A DNA stretch of 7,329 nt, from the NCBI GenBank assembly GCA_005773755.1, contig SXHE01000675.1:1-7329 (forward strand). The letters are read 5' to 3'. This document shows positions 1 to 5,101 of the stretch, piece after piece; the first letter of the stretch is position 1, and each line of letters starts with the position of its first letter. A program made the translations under genes and the position numbers. The notes beneath the pieces were generated by a model that did not search any database, had not been told where the DNA came from, and saw only the letters and a program-made list of their open reading frames with translations. Origin of the DNA: Planctomycetia bacterium (GTDB lineage: Bacteria > Planctomycetota > Planctomycetia > Gemmatales > Gemmataceae).

Positions 1-131
1 ACAGAGGACAGAGGACAGAGGACAGAGGACAGAGGACAGAGGACAGAGGACAGAGGACAGAGGACAGAGGACAGAGGACAGAGGACAGAGGACAGAGGAC
101 AGAGGACAGAGGACAGAGGACAGAGGACAGA
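1..131. repeat. Perfect 7-bp tandem repeat (ACAGAGG)n
   Basis: Eighteen uninterrupted identical copies of ACAGAGG fill positions 1-126, followed by a partial copy (ACAGA) before unique sequence starts. The array is open at the left edge, so the true copy number is unknown. One strand is almost all purine (six of seven bases). None of the six frames has a stop inside the unit, so open frames across it carry no information. The lack of any copy variation suggests slippage-driven expansion or recent homogenisation. It ends 60 bases before the promoter of the DUF1559 gene. No evidence links it to a gene function. Confidence 0.97.
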
Positions 132-147
132 AAACGCTGTTTTGCGT

Positions 148-164
148 TCGTCCCGAAGGGACGA
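148..164. repeat. Short perfect hairpin TCGTCCC-GAA-GGGACGA
   Basis: A perfect 7-bp inverted repeat (148-154 with 158-164) encloses GAA. On the minus strand the centre reads C-TTCG-G, a cUUCGg tetraloop in RNA, so the structure would be most stable in leftward transcripts. A weaker adjacent inverted repeat, AACGC (133-137) with GCGTT (144-148), overlaps it. It could be a terminator for a gene outside the window or a dispersed extragenic palindrome. There is no clean U-tract, so terminator function is uncertain. Confidence 0.6.
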
Positions 165-190
165 TACGCGCCTCTGCCCTCCCCGTTCAC

Positions 191-219
191 TTGTCCGCTT
201 CACTTCACTCCCCGATAAT
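191..219 (+). promoter_or_regulatory. Sigma70-like promoter for the DUF1559 lipoprotein gene
   Basis: TTGTCC (191-196, 4/6 match to the -35 consensus) and GATAAT (214-219, 5/6 match to the -10) are separated by exactly 17 bases. Transcription would begin near 226, leaving a leader of about 28 bases with a GGAG ribosome site at 244-247. The TTG at 191 is also an in-frame potential start codon, but it lies inside the -35 box, which argues against translation from there. Confidence 0.55.
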
Positions 220-253
220 CCCCTCGCCCCTCTCTCCCGTCACGGAGACCGCC

Positions 254-1906
254 ATGAGCCGCCGATCGTTTCTCCCCCTGCTCCTTCTGCTCGCCTGTCT
301 CGCGGTGCTGCCCGCGTGCGGCAAGAAGAAGCCCGCCGACGATGGTGGCGGTGGCGACCCCGTGCCCGCGGCCGGCACGCCGCCCGCAGTCGTCGCTTCC
401 GATTACGTCGCGTTCGTCCGGCTCGACGCGAAGGCGATTCGCGAGAACGCTATCGTCACCGAACTGAAGCAGGCGTTCGCCAAGTCCCCCAACGGCACCG
501 CCGTCTGGGACAAGCTGGAAGAGGAGTTCAGCAAGGAAATGGGCTTCAAGCCGACCGAGATCGACAGCGTGACCGCGTGCGTGACGGGGCTGACACAGCG
601 GGGTGAGCCGGAGTTCGTCGTCATCATCGCGGCGAACAAGGCGTTCAAGAAAGAAGTTCTAAGCCAGGGCACCAAGGCCGACTCGCGTGGGCTTTACAAA
701 CTCGGGAGCCACCGGATGTGGCACTTCCCCGACGACAACACCGCGGTCGTGCTGTCCGATGGGGCGACTCAGAAGTACCTGGACGGCTACGCCAAGGACC
801 GCACCGGCTGGCCGCTAACGGCCGACTTCACGAAGGCCGCGACCGGGCGCACGCTGTACGCCTACGTAAACCTCGAAAAACTCCCGGCCAAGATGCGCGA
901 CGAACTCGCGCGCGACCGCGAGTTCAAGGACTACGCCGCGCTGCTGGGGTGCAAGTCGCTGTCCGTGGCCGCCGACCTGCGCGGCAAGGAACTGAGCCTG
1001 TCGGCACGCGGCACGTTTGCGGACGCCGCCGCCGCCGGGCCGGGCCAGGCCGCGGTCCAGAAGGCGCTCGCCCTCGCCACCGGCGAGATCGAGAAGGCGA
1101 TCAACGGCAAACTTCCCCCCGATGTGACCATGTTCCTCCCGGCGATCAAGGCCGCGCACCGCGCGCTCAAGGACGCGAAGGTCGAGTCGAGCGGCGCGGA
1201 CGTGACGTTCAGCGGCACCTACAAGGCCGACTTCGACATCGCGAAGATGGCCGCGGACACCGTGAAAGCGTACGAGGAAGCGATCCCGCGCATGACCGCG
1301 TCGAACAACTTCAAGCAGATCGGGGTCGCGCTGCACAACTACGCGAGCGTAAACGGCGACGCTCTGATCGTTCACGGCACCGGGGCCGACGGCGCGCGAC
1401 TGAAGAACGCCACCGAGAAGCCGCTGCTCTCGTGGCGCGTCGCCGTCCTCCCCTACATCGAACAGAACGCGCTGTACAAGCAGTTCAAGTTGGACGAGCC
1501 GTGGGACAGCGAGCACAACAAGAAACTGATCCCCATGATGCCGAAGCTGTTCGCCCCGGCCGGCAAGCCCGGCCAACTGGGGATGACGCACCTGCAGATG
1601 GTGGTCGGGCCGGGCGGCATGCAACCGGGCGCGACGTTCAACACCATTACCGACGGCAGCTCGAACACCGTCGCCGTGATCGAGGCCGCGAACGCGGTGA
1701 CGTGGACGAAGCCCGACGACGTGGTGCTGCCGGCCAAGCCCGCGCCCGGCGCGATCAAGAAGCTGTTCGGCGGCCAGTTCCCCAAGGGGTTCTTCGTCCT
1801 GCTCTGGGACGGCAGCGTGCGGTTCGTGCCCGACTCGGTCAGCGAAAACACGCTCCGCCTGCTGTTCGACCCGCGCGACGGGATGACGATCCCCAGCGAC
1901 TGGTAA
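254..1906 (+). CDS. DUF1559 domain lipoprotein
   Basis: This encodes a 550-residue exported lipoprotein of unknown function. The ATG at 254 was chosen because GGAG (244-247) sits 6 bases upstream and the protein then opens with a textbook lipoprotein signal: basic MSRR, a leucine-rich core (7-19) and lipobox LPAC with the acylated Cys22. A Lys/Gly/Pro-rich linker (23-45) follows. Residues of about 46-340 are a large domain I do not recognise. The C-terminal part is DUF1559: SNNFKQIGVALHNY (350-363), SWRVAVLPYIEQNALY (from 393), ITDGSSNTVAVIEA (from 465) and WDGSVRFVPDS (from 518). Most DUF1559 proteins start with a type IV pilin-like methylation and membrane helix directly before the NNxKQIG motif; here that helix is absent and a lipid anchor plus extra domain take its place. 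DUF1559 proteins are abundant in Planctomycetes and poorly characterised. The gene has its own promoter and ends before a GC-rich inverted repeat. Confidence 0.93.
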   Translation: MSRRSFLPLLLLLACLAVLPACGKKKPADDGGGGDPVPAAGTPPAVVASDYVAFVRLDAKAIRENAIVTELKQAFAKSPNGTAVWDKLEEEFSKEMGFKPTEIDSVTACVTGLTQRGEPEFVVIIAANKAFKKEVLSQGTKADSRGLYKLGSHRMWHFPDDNTAVVLSDGATQKYLDGYAKDRTGWPLTADFTKAATGRTLYAYVNLEKLPAKMRDELARDREFKDYAALLGCKSLSVAADLRGKELSLSARGTFADAAAAGPGQAAVQKALALATGEIEKAINGKLPPDVTMFLPAIKAAHRALKDAKVESSGADVTFSGTYKADFDIAKMAADTVKAYEEAIPRMTASNNFKQIGVALHNYASVNGDALIVHGTGADGARLKNATEKPLLSWRVAVLPYIEQNALYKQFKLDEPWDSEHNKKLIPMMPKLFAPAGKPGQLGMTHLQMVVGPGGMQPGATFNTITDGSSNTVAVIEAANAVTWTKPDDVVLPAKPAPGAIKKLFGGQFPKGFFVLLWDGSVRFVPDSVSENTLRLLFDPRDGMTIPSDW

Positions 1907-1923
1907 GCGCCACGAAGTGGTGT

Positions 1924-1987
1924 GCGGGGGGCGTCAGCCCCCTGTTCGTTGTTGGTCTCAAAGAGATCAGTGGGCTGACGCCCCCGC
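1924..1987. repeat. GC-rich extragenic inverted repeat (REP/MITE-like or terminator)
   Basis: GGGGGCGTCAGCCC (1927-1940) is matched exactly by its reverse complement GGGCTGACGCCCCC (1972-1985). The stem extends outward by GC/GC (1924-1925 with 1986-1987) across one bulged G at 1926. Each arm also folds on itself, the left as GGGGGC-GTCA-GCCCCC, and the 31-base loop holds TCTC-AAA-GAGA (1956-1966). It starts 18 bases after the DUF1559 stop codon and could end that transcript, although no U-tract follows. Two self-complementary arms in inverted orientation also fit the architecture of REP pairs or small non-autonomous elements. Its presence elsewhere in the genome cannot be judged from this window. 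Confidence 0.8.
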
Positions 1988-2002
1988 TCGCCAAGACTTG
2001 CC

Positions 2003-2032
2003 TCGACACGCGACCGCGGCGTTCGCTATCCT
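2003..2032 (+). promoter_or_regulatory. Candidate scpA promoter giving a leaderless mRNA
   Basis: TCGACA (2003-2008, 5/6 match to -35) and TATCCT (2027-2032, 4/6 match to -10) are 18 bases apart. The -10 box ends only 7 bases before the scpA ATG at 2040, so transcription would begin at or next to the A of the start codon. No Shine-Dalgarno-like sequence precedes this ATG, which agrees with leaderless initiation. Confidence 0.4.
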
Positions 2033-2039
2033 CTCGGTC

Positions 2040-2783
2040 ATGTCTCACACGGTCGTACTCGACACGTTCCACGGCCCGCTCGACCTGCTCCTCTATCTGG
2101 TCAAGCGGAACGAGGTGGACGTTCTCGACATCCCCATCGCGACCATCGCGGACCAGTTCCTCGCGTATGTACTCGTCGTCAAGGAACTCGACATCGAGTT
2201 CGCCGGCGAGTTCCTGGTGACGGCCGCGACCCTCATGGAGATCAAGAGCCGGTCGCTCTTGCCGGCCGACGCGCATGAGGTCGAGGACGACCAGCCGGAC
2301 CCGCGGCGCGAACTGGTGCGGCAGCTCCTGGAGTATCGCAAGTTCAAGGACGCGGCGGCGGCGCTCGAAGCTCGCGCGGAAGAAGCCGGCACCCACGTCC
2401 CGCGCCAGGAGCCGCCGGAACCGGCCACCGAGCGCGGGCCGAAGGTGCGGGCCGTTGAGTTGTGGGACCTGGTCAGCGCGTTCGCGCGGCTCATGCGCGA
2501 GACGCAATCGCACCAGCCGGCGACGATCCTTGTGGACGACACGCCGCAGCACGTTTACGAGGCCCAACTGCGCGAGCGCGTCGCCGCGAACGGCGGCCGG
2601 CTCCCGTTCCGCGACGCCTTCCAGCCGCCCTACCACAAGGCCCGGCTCATCGGCATCTTCCTCGCGGTGCTCGAACTGATCCGCCACCGCGGACTCGGTC
2701 TCGACCAGCCCGACCCGGAGGGCGAGATTTACCTCGTCGAAGCCGGCGCGCCGGGCGAGCCGGACGACGCGCCCGGCGAATGA
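2040..2783 (+). CDS. scpA: Segregation and condensation protein A (kleisin subunit)
   Basis: This encodes a 247-residue ScpA, the kleisin that bridges the two SMC ATPase heads and, with ScpB, forms the bacterial SMC condensin that compacts chromosomes and aids segregation. The N-terminal SMC-binding region carries the family signature FHGPLDLLLYLV (10-21), then EVDVLDIPIATIADQF (25-40) and the helix TLMEIKSRSLLP (64-75). The middle (about 80-190) is charged and variable, and the C-terminal winged helix includes FQPPYHKARLIGIFLAVLEL (194-213). Length is normal for the family. The ATG at 2040 is preferred because homology starts about 8 residues in; an upstream GTG at 1917 would only add residues encoded by the extragenic inverted repeat. 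No ribosome site is visible and a promoter abuts the ATG. No scpB or smc is present here; the next gene is convergent, so scpA is probably monocistronic. Confidence 0.95.
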   Translation: MSHTVVLDTFHGPLDLLLYLVKRNEVDVLDIPIATIADQFLAYVLVVKELDIEFAGEFLVTAATLMEIKSRSLLPADAHEVEDDQPDPRRELVRQLLEYRKFKDAAAALEARAEEAGTHVPRQEPPEPATERGPKVRAVELWDLVSAFARLMRETQSHQPATILVDDTPQHVYEAQLRERVAANGGRLPFRDAFQPPYHKARLIGIFLAVLELIRHRGLGLDQPDPEGEIYLVEAGAPGEPDDAPGE

Positions 2784-2813
2784 CGGCGGGCACCACGAAC
2801 TCGGTTGCCGTCA
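2781..2813. terminator. Convergent inverted repeat made of the two stop codons
   Basis: TGACGGC (2781-2787) and GCCGTCA (2807-2813) form a perfect 7-bp inverted repeat with a 19-base loop. The outer three bases of each arm are the stop codons of scpA (TGA, plus strand) and of the convergent MacB-core gene (TGA, minus strand). The two genes are separated by only 27 bases, so this is the only space for a shared terminator. There is no U-tract and the loop is long, so the call is tentative. Confidence 0.3.
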
Positions 2814-3551
2814 CCGGGGCGGGATGTCCCAGTCGCGGTTCGGGTGATCCTTCTTCAGCGCCTCGCGCACCGCCTCGACCACGGCTTCGAGCTTGGCGGG
2901 GTCGGCGGCGCGAACCACGATCTCGTTCAACTCGACCTTCTCCGAGGTGCGCGTGCCCGGCGCGCGCGTGGTAATGACCGCGCCGAACCGGGCGTTCATC
3001 GTGGTCAGCGGCACGCACACGGTGCGGTCGGTGTCGCCGGCCTTCGTGCGGAACACCCCGACGACGCGGAACTCGGTGCCGCGGATCACGATCGTTTTCC
3101 CGATGGGGCCGTCCTTGTCGAACGCGAACATCGACGCGACGACGCTGACCCCGATCACGCACACCTTTTCCTTGTTCGCGCAGTCCTCGTCGGTCAGGAA
3201 CCGGCCCTTGTCGAGCTTGAGAGCGACCGGGTGATCGGGCACGGTGCCGAAGGTGCGGACGGCGGCCGTGCGGCCCGGCACCTGCGCCTCGGACTCGAAG
3301 TAGCGCGCGGGCACGGCCGCCGCCACGCCGGGCAGTTTGCGGATCGTCTCAAGGTCGCGCGCCTTCAGGCCGTACTCGGCGATGACGGTCGAACCCTTCG
3401 CGCCCGTCGGGTCGAACGGCTTGTACGTGCGCACCACGAACGGCGCGACCATCGGCCGCGGCGCGGGCGCAACGGGCAGGTCCGCGCCGGGCGCGGGCGC
3501 GGCGCAGAGCGCGCCAACAAGGGCAAACGAAAGCGCAGTCAGTCGGCTCAT
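2811..3551 (-). CDS. Exported stand-alone MacB-type periplasmic core domain protein
   Basis: This encodes a 246-residue protein with a cleavable-looking signal peptide (MSRLTALSFALVGALCAAP, cleavage probably near Ala23) and a single domain resembling the periplasmic core domain of MacB/FtsX-type ABC permeases. Matching landmarks: LETIRKLPGVAAAVPARY (67-84), GRFLTDED (116-123), VCVIGVSVVASMF (130-142), GPIGKTIVIRGTEFRVVGVF (148-167), VCVPLTT (178-184) and a final alpha/beta unit EIVVRAADPAKLEAVVEAV (210-228). In MacB proteins this domain is held between the first transmembrane helix and three more. Here no membrane helix follows; the protein stops at DWDIPPR, and no ABC ATPase lies nearby. It is thus probably a soluble periplasmic protein, not a working permease. 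The ATG at 3551 is fixed by a strong GGAGGGAG ribosome site and the signal peptide. Its partner and function are unknown. Confidence 0.85.
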   Translation of the reverse strand: MSRLTALSFALVGALCAAPAPGADLPVAPAPRPMVAPFVVRTYKPFDPTGAKGSTVIAEYGLKARDLETIRKLPGVAAAVPARYFESEAQVPGRTAAVRTFGTVPDHPVALKLDKGRFLTDEDCANKEKVCVIGVSVVASMFAFDKDGPIGKTIVIRGTEFRVVGVFRTKAGDTDRTVCVPLTTMNARFGAVITTRAPGTRTSEKVELNEIVVRAADPAKLEAVVEAVREALKKDHPNRDWDIPPR

Positions 3552-3554
3552 GGG

Positions 3555-3562
3555 CTCCCTCC
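3555..3562 (-). promoter_or_regulatory. Strong ribosome binding site for the MacB-core gene
   Basis: Read leftward, GGAGGGAG lies just before the ATG at 3551, with the GGAGG core (3558-3562) 6 bases from the start codon. It is the strongest ribosome site in the window and selects this ATG over any upstream in-frame start, which would place about 70 low-complexity residues before the signal peptide. Confidence 0.8.
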
Positions 3563-3607
3563 AGAAACGGGCGCGCTCGCCGTTAGAGCGGTTCCCGATT
3601 GAGTCTA

Positions 3608-3672
3608 GCGCGCGTGTTCGGTTCGGGGTAGTGTGAACGGTTCCCCGGTGGACCGAACGACTATGCGCGCGC
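3608..3672. repeat. Imperfect palindrome in divergent intergenic region
   Basis: Three nested complementary blocks share a centre: GCGCGC (3608-3613) with GCGCGC (3665-3670, or shifted within 3665-3672), GTTCGGT (3616-3622) with ACCGAAC (3652-3658), and CGGGG (3624-3628) with CCCCG (3643-3647). Short asymmetric internal loops separate them and the terminal loop is 14 bases. It could be an operator for a dimeric regulator, a structured leader of the leftward gene, or a degenerate mobile palindrome. Confidence 0.55.
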
Positions 3673-3794
3673 ACTCGGCCGACCTTCGCGAGCGGGGGTT
3701 GCGGACTTGCGACGGTGAGATGTACACGCCGGTCCGGATAACACGGGGCCGGATGATTCAAGCGGATGGGCCGCGCCGATTACCACCCCAAACG

Positions 3795-3823
3795 TTGACC
3801 GACAAGCGGTTCAGCGTTAGCAT
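3795..3823 (+). promoter_or_regulatory. Sigma70-like promoter for the 154-residue gene
   Basis: TTGACC (3795-3800, 5/6 match to -35) and TAGCAT (3818-3823, 4/6 match to -10) are exactly 17 bases apart. Transcription would start near 3830, giving a leader of roughly 90 bases before the ATG at 3923. It is one of the two best promoter candidates in the window and supports the reality of the unrecognised gene downstream. Confidence 0.5.
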
Positions 3824-3910
3824 CGCGGGAGAAATACCCGTGCTATGCCGCCCGGCGTAAACACAAGTCCGGCGACGGAGGGCGCGGGAATGGCGACTCA
3901 TCACCAGGTC

Positions 3911-3915
3911 AGGAG
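3911..3915 (+). promoter_or_regulatory. Ribosome binding site deciding the start at 3923
   Basis: AGGAG sits 7 bases before the ATG at 3923. The two earlier in-frame ATGs (3845 and 3890) have no comparable site, so 3923 is preferred. Confidence 0.7.
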
Positions 3916-3922
3916 ATTGCAA

Positions 3923-4387
3923 ATGGCTCGACAGGCTCCCGAATTCCTCAGGGCCCGCACGCTCTCCGCCGGGGTGGTGTGGCATATCCTGACGGTCCAG
4001 CCGGCAACCAGTTTCGAGTACCGTTACGAGTCGTCGGGTGGCGACCGGCGGGTGATCCACCTCGAGCGCGGTGCGTTGGAGTCCCGTGGGACACAGCCGA
4101 AAGAGGTGATGGCGTTCCGAGCGGGTGTCTCCGGCCTCACCGAAGGAGATGCCCCGACTCGTGGTGGGTTCTTCACGTCCCCCGACTCGATCGACTTGAT
4201 CGAGGAGGCCCACCTTCTGATCGAGGGCGGCGTTCCCGGCGACTCGCTGATCTGCCGGAGCTATGGCAGTTGGGATGGGTTGCGGGTCACGCTGACCATC
4301 TACCGCGAGAACCCGGACGGCAGTATCGAGCGGATACTGCAAGAGGCCATGCAGGACGCCGACGAACACACCTTCCAAATCCCGTGA
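3923..4387 (+). CDS. Hypothetical protein, 154 residues
   Basis: I do not recognise this protein. It is acidic in its second half, has no signal peptide or membrane helix and is probably cytoplasmic. Visible features: a basic start (MARQAPEFLRARTL), alternating strand-like segments (TSFEYRYESS 29-38, RRVIHLERG 42-50, LRVTLTIYREN 120-130), a glycine-containing turn region (70-84), a helix-like stretch DSIDLIEEAHLLIEGG (88-103) and a C-terminal helix SIERILQEAMQDADEH (134-149). This would fit a small alpha/beta fold. Coding is supported by G/C-biased third positions, a promoter at 3795-3823 and an AGGAG ribosome site. Its third-position bias is a little weaker than that of scpA or clpX, so it may evolve fast or be a later acquisition. 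The AlkC/AlkD-like gene starts 109 bases downstream on the same strand and could be cotranscribed. Confidence 0.75.
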   Translation: MARQAPEFLRARTLSAGVVWHILTVQPATSFEYRYESSGGDRRVIHLERGALESRGTQPKEVMAFRAGVSGLTEGDAPTRGGFFTSPDSIDLIEEAHLLIEGGVPGDSLICRSYGSWDGLRVTLTIYRENPDGSIERILQEAMQDADEHTFQIP

Positions 4388-4496
4388 GGCCGGCCGCCCC
4401 AGGCGCTGCACCGGACGGCAAGGGCATTCGTGGTTCCTGACCATAGCTCATCGTGCCCCCGGCTGCTGAGAGGGGCGTTCGGAGGCGGACTGAGGG

Positions 4497-5018
4497 GTGC
4501 GAGTGGTTACGAAGATCGCCGACGTGCCGCATCTGGTGCCGAAAGGGCGCGCCGACCCACAGGCGGCGTTTCCCGAAATCCGTGCCCTGGCCGCGAGCGC
4601 GAGTTGGCAGGAGCGCGAGGTGGCCGCGACCGCGCTGGTGGGGATCAGCAAGCGGCAGCCGGGGGCGGTCGTGGCCGAGGTGCGGCAGTGGGCGGGGGAC
4701 GCCGACGCCAACCTCCGGCGCGCGGCCAGTGAGGGACTTCGTGGCCTCGCCGGTCGCGACCCGGCGGCGGTGGTCGGGGTGCTGGAGGTGCTCCGGGCCG
4801 ACCCCTCACTCTACGTGCGCAAGTCCGTCGCAAACGTCCTGCGGAACGCCGGCAGGCGGCACCCGGCGTTCGTGCTGGGCCTCTGCCGCCGGTGGGCACG
4901 GGAGAACAACCCGCACACCAATTGGGTTGTCAAGGACGGGTTGCGGAAGTTGTGCGAGTCGGAGCCAGAAGCGGTTGCGCTCATCACTGACGCGCTCGGC
5001 AAGCGGTGGGCCGAGTGA
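4497..5018 (+). CDS. AlkC/AlkD-like HEAT-repeat protein, short
   Basis: This encodes a 173-residue all-helical HEAT-repeat protein. Repeats are visible at about 36-63, 68-100, 103-133 and 139-165. Segments resemble the AlkC branch of HEAT-fold DNA glycosylases, which excise alkylated bases: NLRRAASEGLRG (72-83) parallels the family's VRRLASEG motif, LYVRKSVANVLRNAGRRHP (105-123) parallels its VRRSVANHLNDISKDHP type motif, and TNWVVKDGLRKL (141-152) parallels the following helix. However, the protein is short, lacks the RPRLPW-like segment that normally follows ASEG, and has ANVLRN where AlkC has ANxLND. Whether it still binds or repairs DNA is therefore open; a generic HEAT scaffold is the alternative. 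The start is GTG at 4497 (GGAGG at 4481-4485, 11 bases away) or GTG at 4503 (GAGGGG at 4492-4497, 5 bases away); a TGA at 4491 blocks longer forms. Confidence 0.85.
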   Translation: MRVVTKIADVPHLVPKGRADPQAAFPEIRALAASASWQEREVAATALVGISKRQPGAVVAEVRQWAGDADANLRRAASEGLRGLAGRDPAAVVGVLEVLRADPSLYVRKSVANVLRNAGRRHPAFVLGLCRRWARENNPHTNWVVKDGLRKLCESEPEAVALITDALGKRWAE

Positions 5019-5042
5019 GGCGACCAGTCGAGAGCATTGAAC

Positions 5043-5078
5043 GCGCGGTACTTCGAGGCGCTGCTCGAAGGGACGCGC
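5043..5078. terminator. Strong hairpin between convergent genes
   Basis: In the 83-base gap between two converging genes, CTTCGAG (5051-5057) pairs perfectly with CTCGAAG (5064-5070) around a 6-base loop. Beyond a 3x3 internal loop, GCGCG (5043-5047) pairs with CGCGC (5074-5078), giving 12 bp in all. Position and symmetry fit a bidirectional terminator or transcription block. No U-tract follows on either strand, so intrinsic termination of the classical type is not shown. Confidence 0.45.
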
Positions 5079-5101
5079 ATCTGAGCCGAGCGCCGCACCA
5101 C

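Larger units (their letters stand above)
3552..3922. other. 371-base divergent intergenic region
   Basis: This lies between the leftward MacB-core gene and the rightward 154-residue gene. It holds the ribosome site of the first (3555-3562), a large imperfect palindrome (3608-3672), a sigma70-like promoter (3795-3823) and the ribosome site of the second (3911-3915). No convincing promoter for the leftward gene was found. Small open frames here have poor composition and no ribosome site. In-frame ATGs at 3845 and 3890 could extend the rightward gene but are not supported. Confidence 0.7.

Noticed and set aside
1..131. CRISPR array or iteron-type origin
   Set aside because: The copies are contiguous 7-mers with no spacers, no DnaA-like boxes and no cas or rep gene.
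1917..2039. Upstream GTG start adding 41 residues to ScpA
   Set aside because: The added residues are encoded by the extragenic inverted repeat and show no ScpA similarity; the family signature starts 8-10 residues after the ATG at 2040.
718..2220. Rightward 500-residue open frame overlapping the DUF1559 and scpA genes
   Set aside because: It is an Arg-rich shadow frame with no domain signal; both overlapped genes have clear family motifs in another frame.
3552..3761. N-terminal extension of the MacB-core protein by 70 residues
   Set aside because: It would bury a clear signal peptide and ignores the strong GGAGGGAG site right before the ATG at 3551.
3758..4444. Leftward 228-residue open frame opposite the 154-residue gene
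   Set aside because: Rightward codon use, promoter and ribosome site favour the plus-strand gene; the leftward frame has no ribosome site or recognisable motif.
5016..5078. Selenocysteine TGA with downstream hairpin
   Set aside because: The hairpin begins 24 bases after the TGA, farther than bacterial SECIS elements, and the added peptide is only 21 residues with no redox motif.
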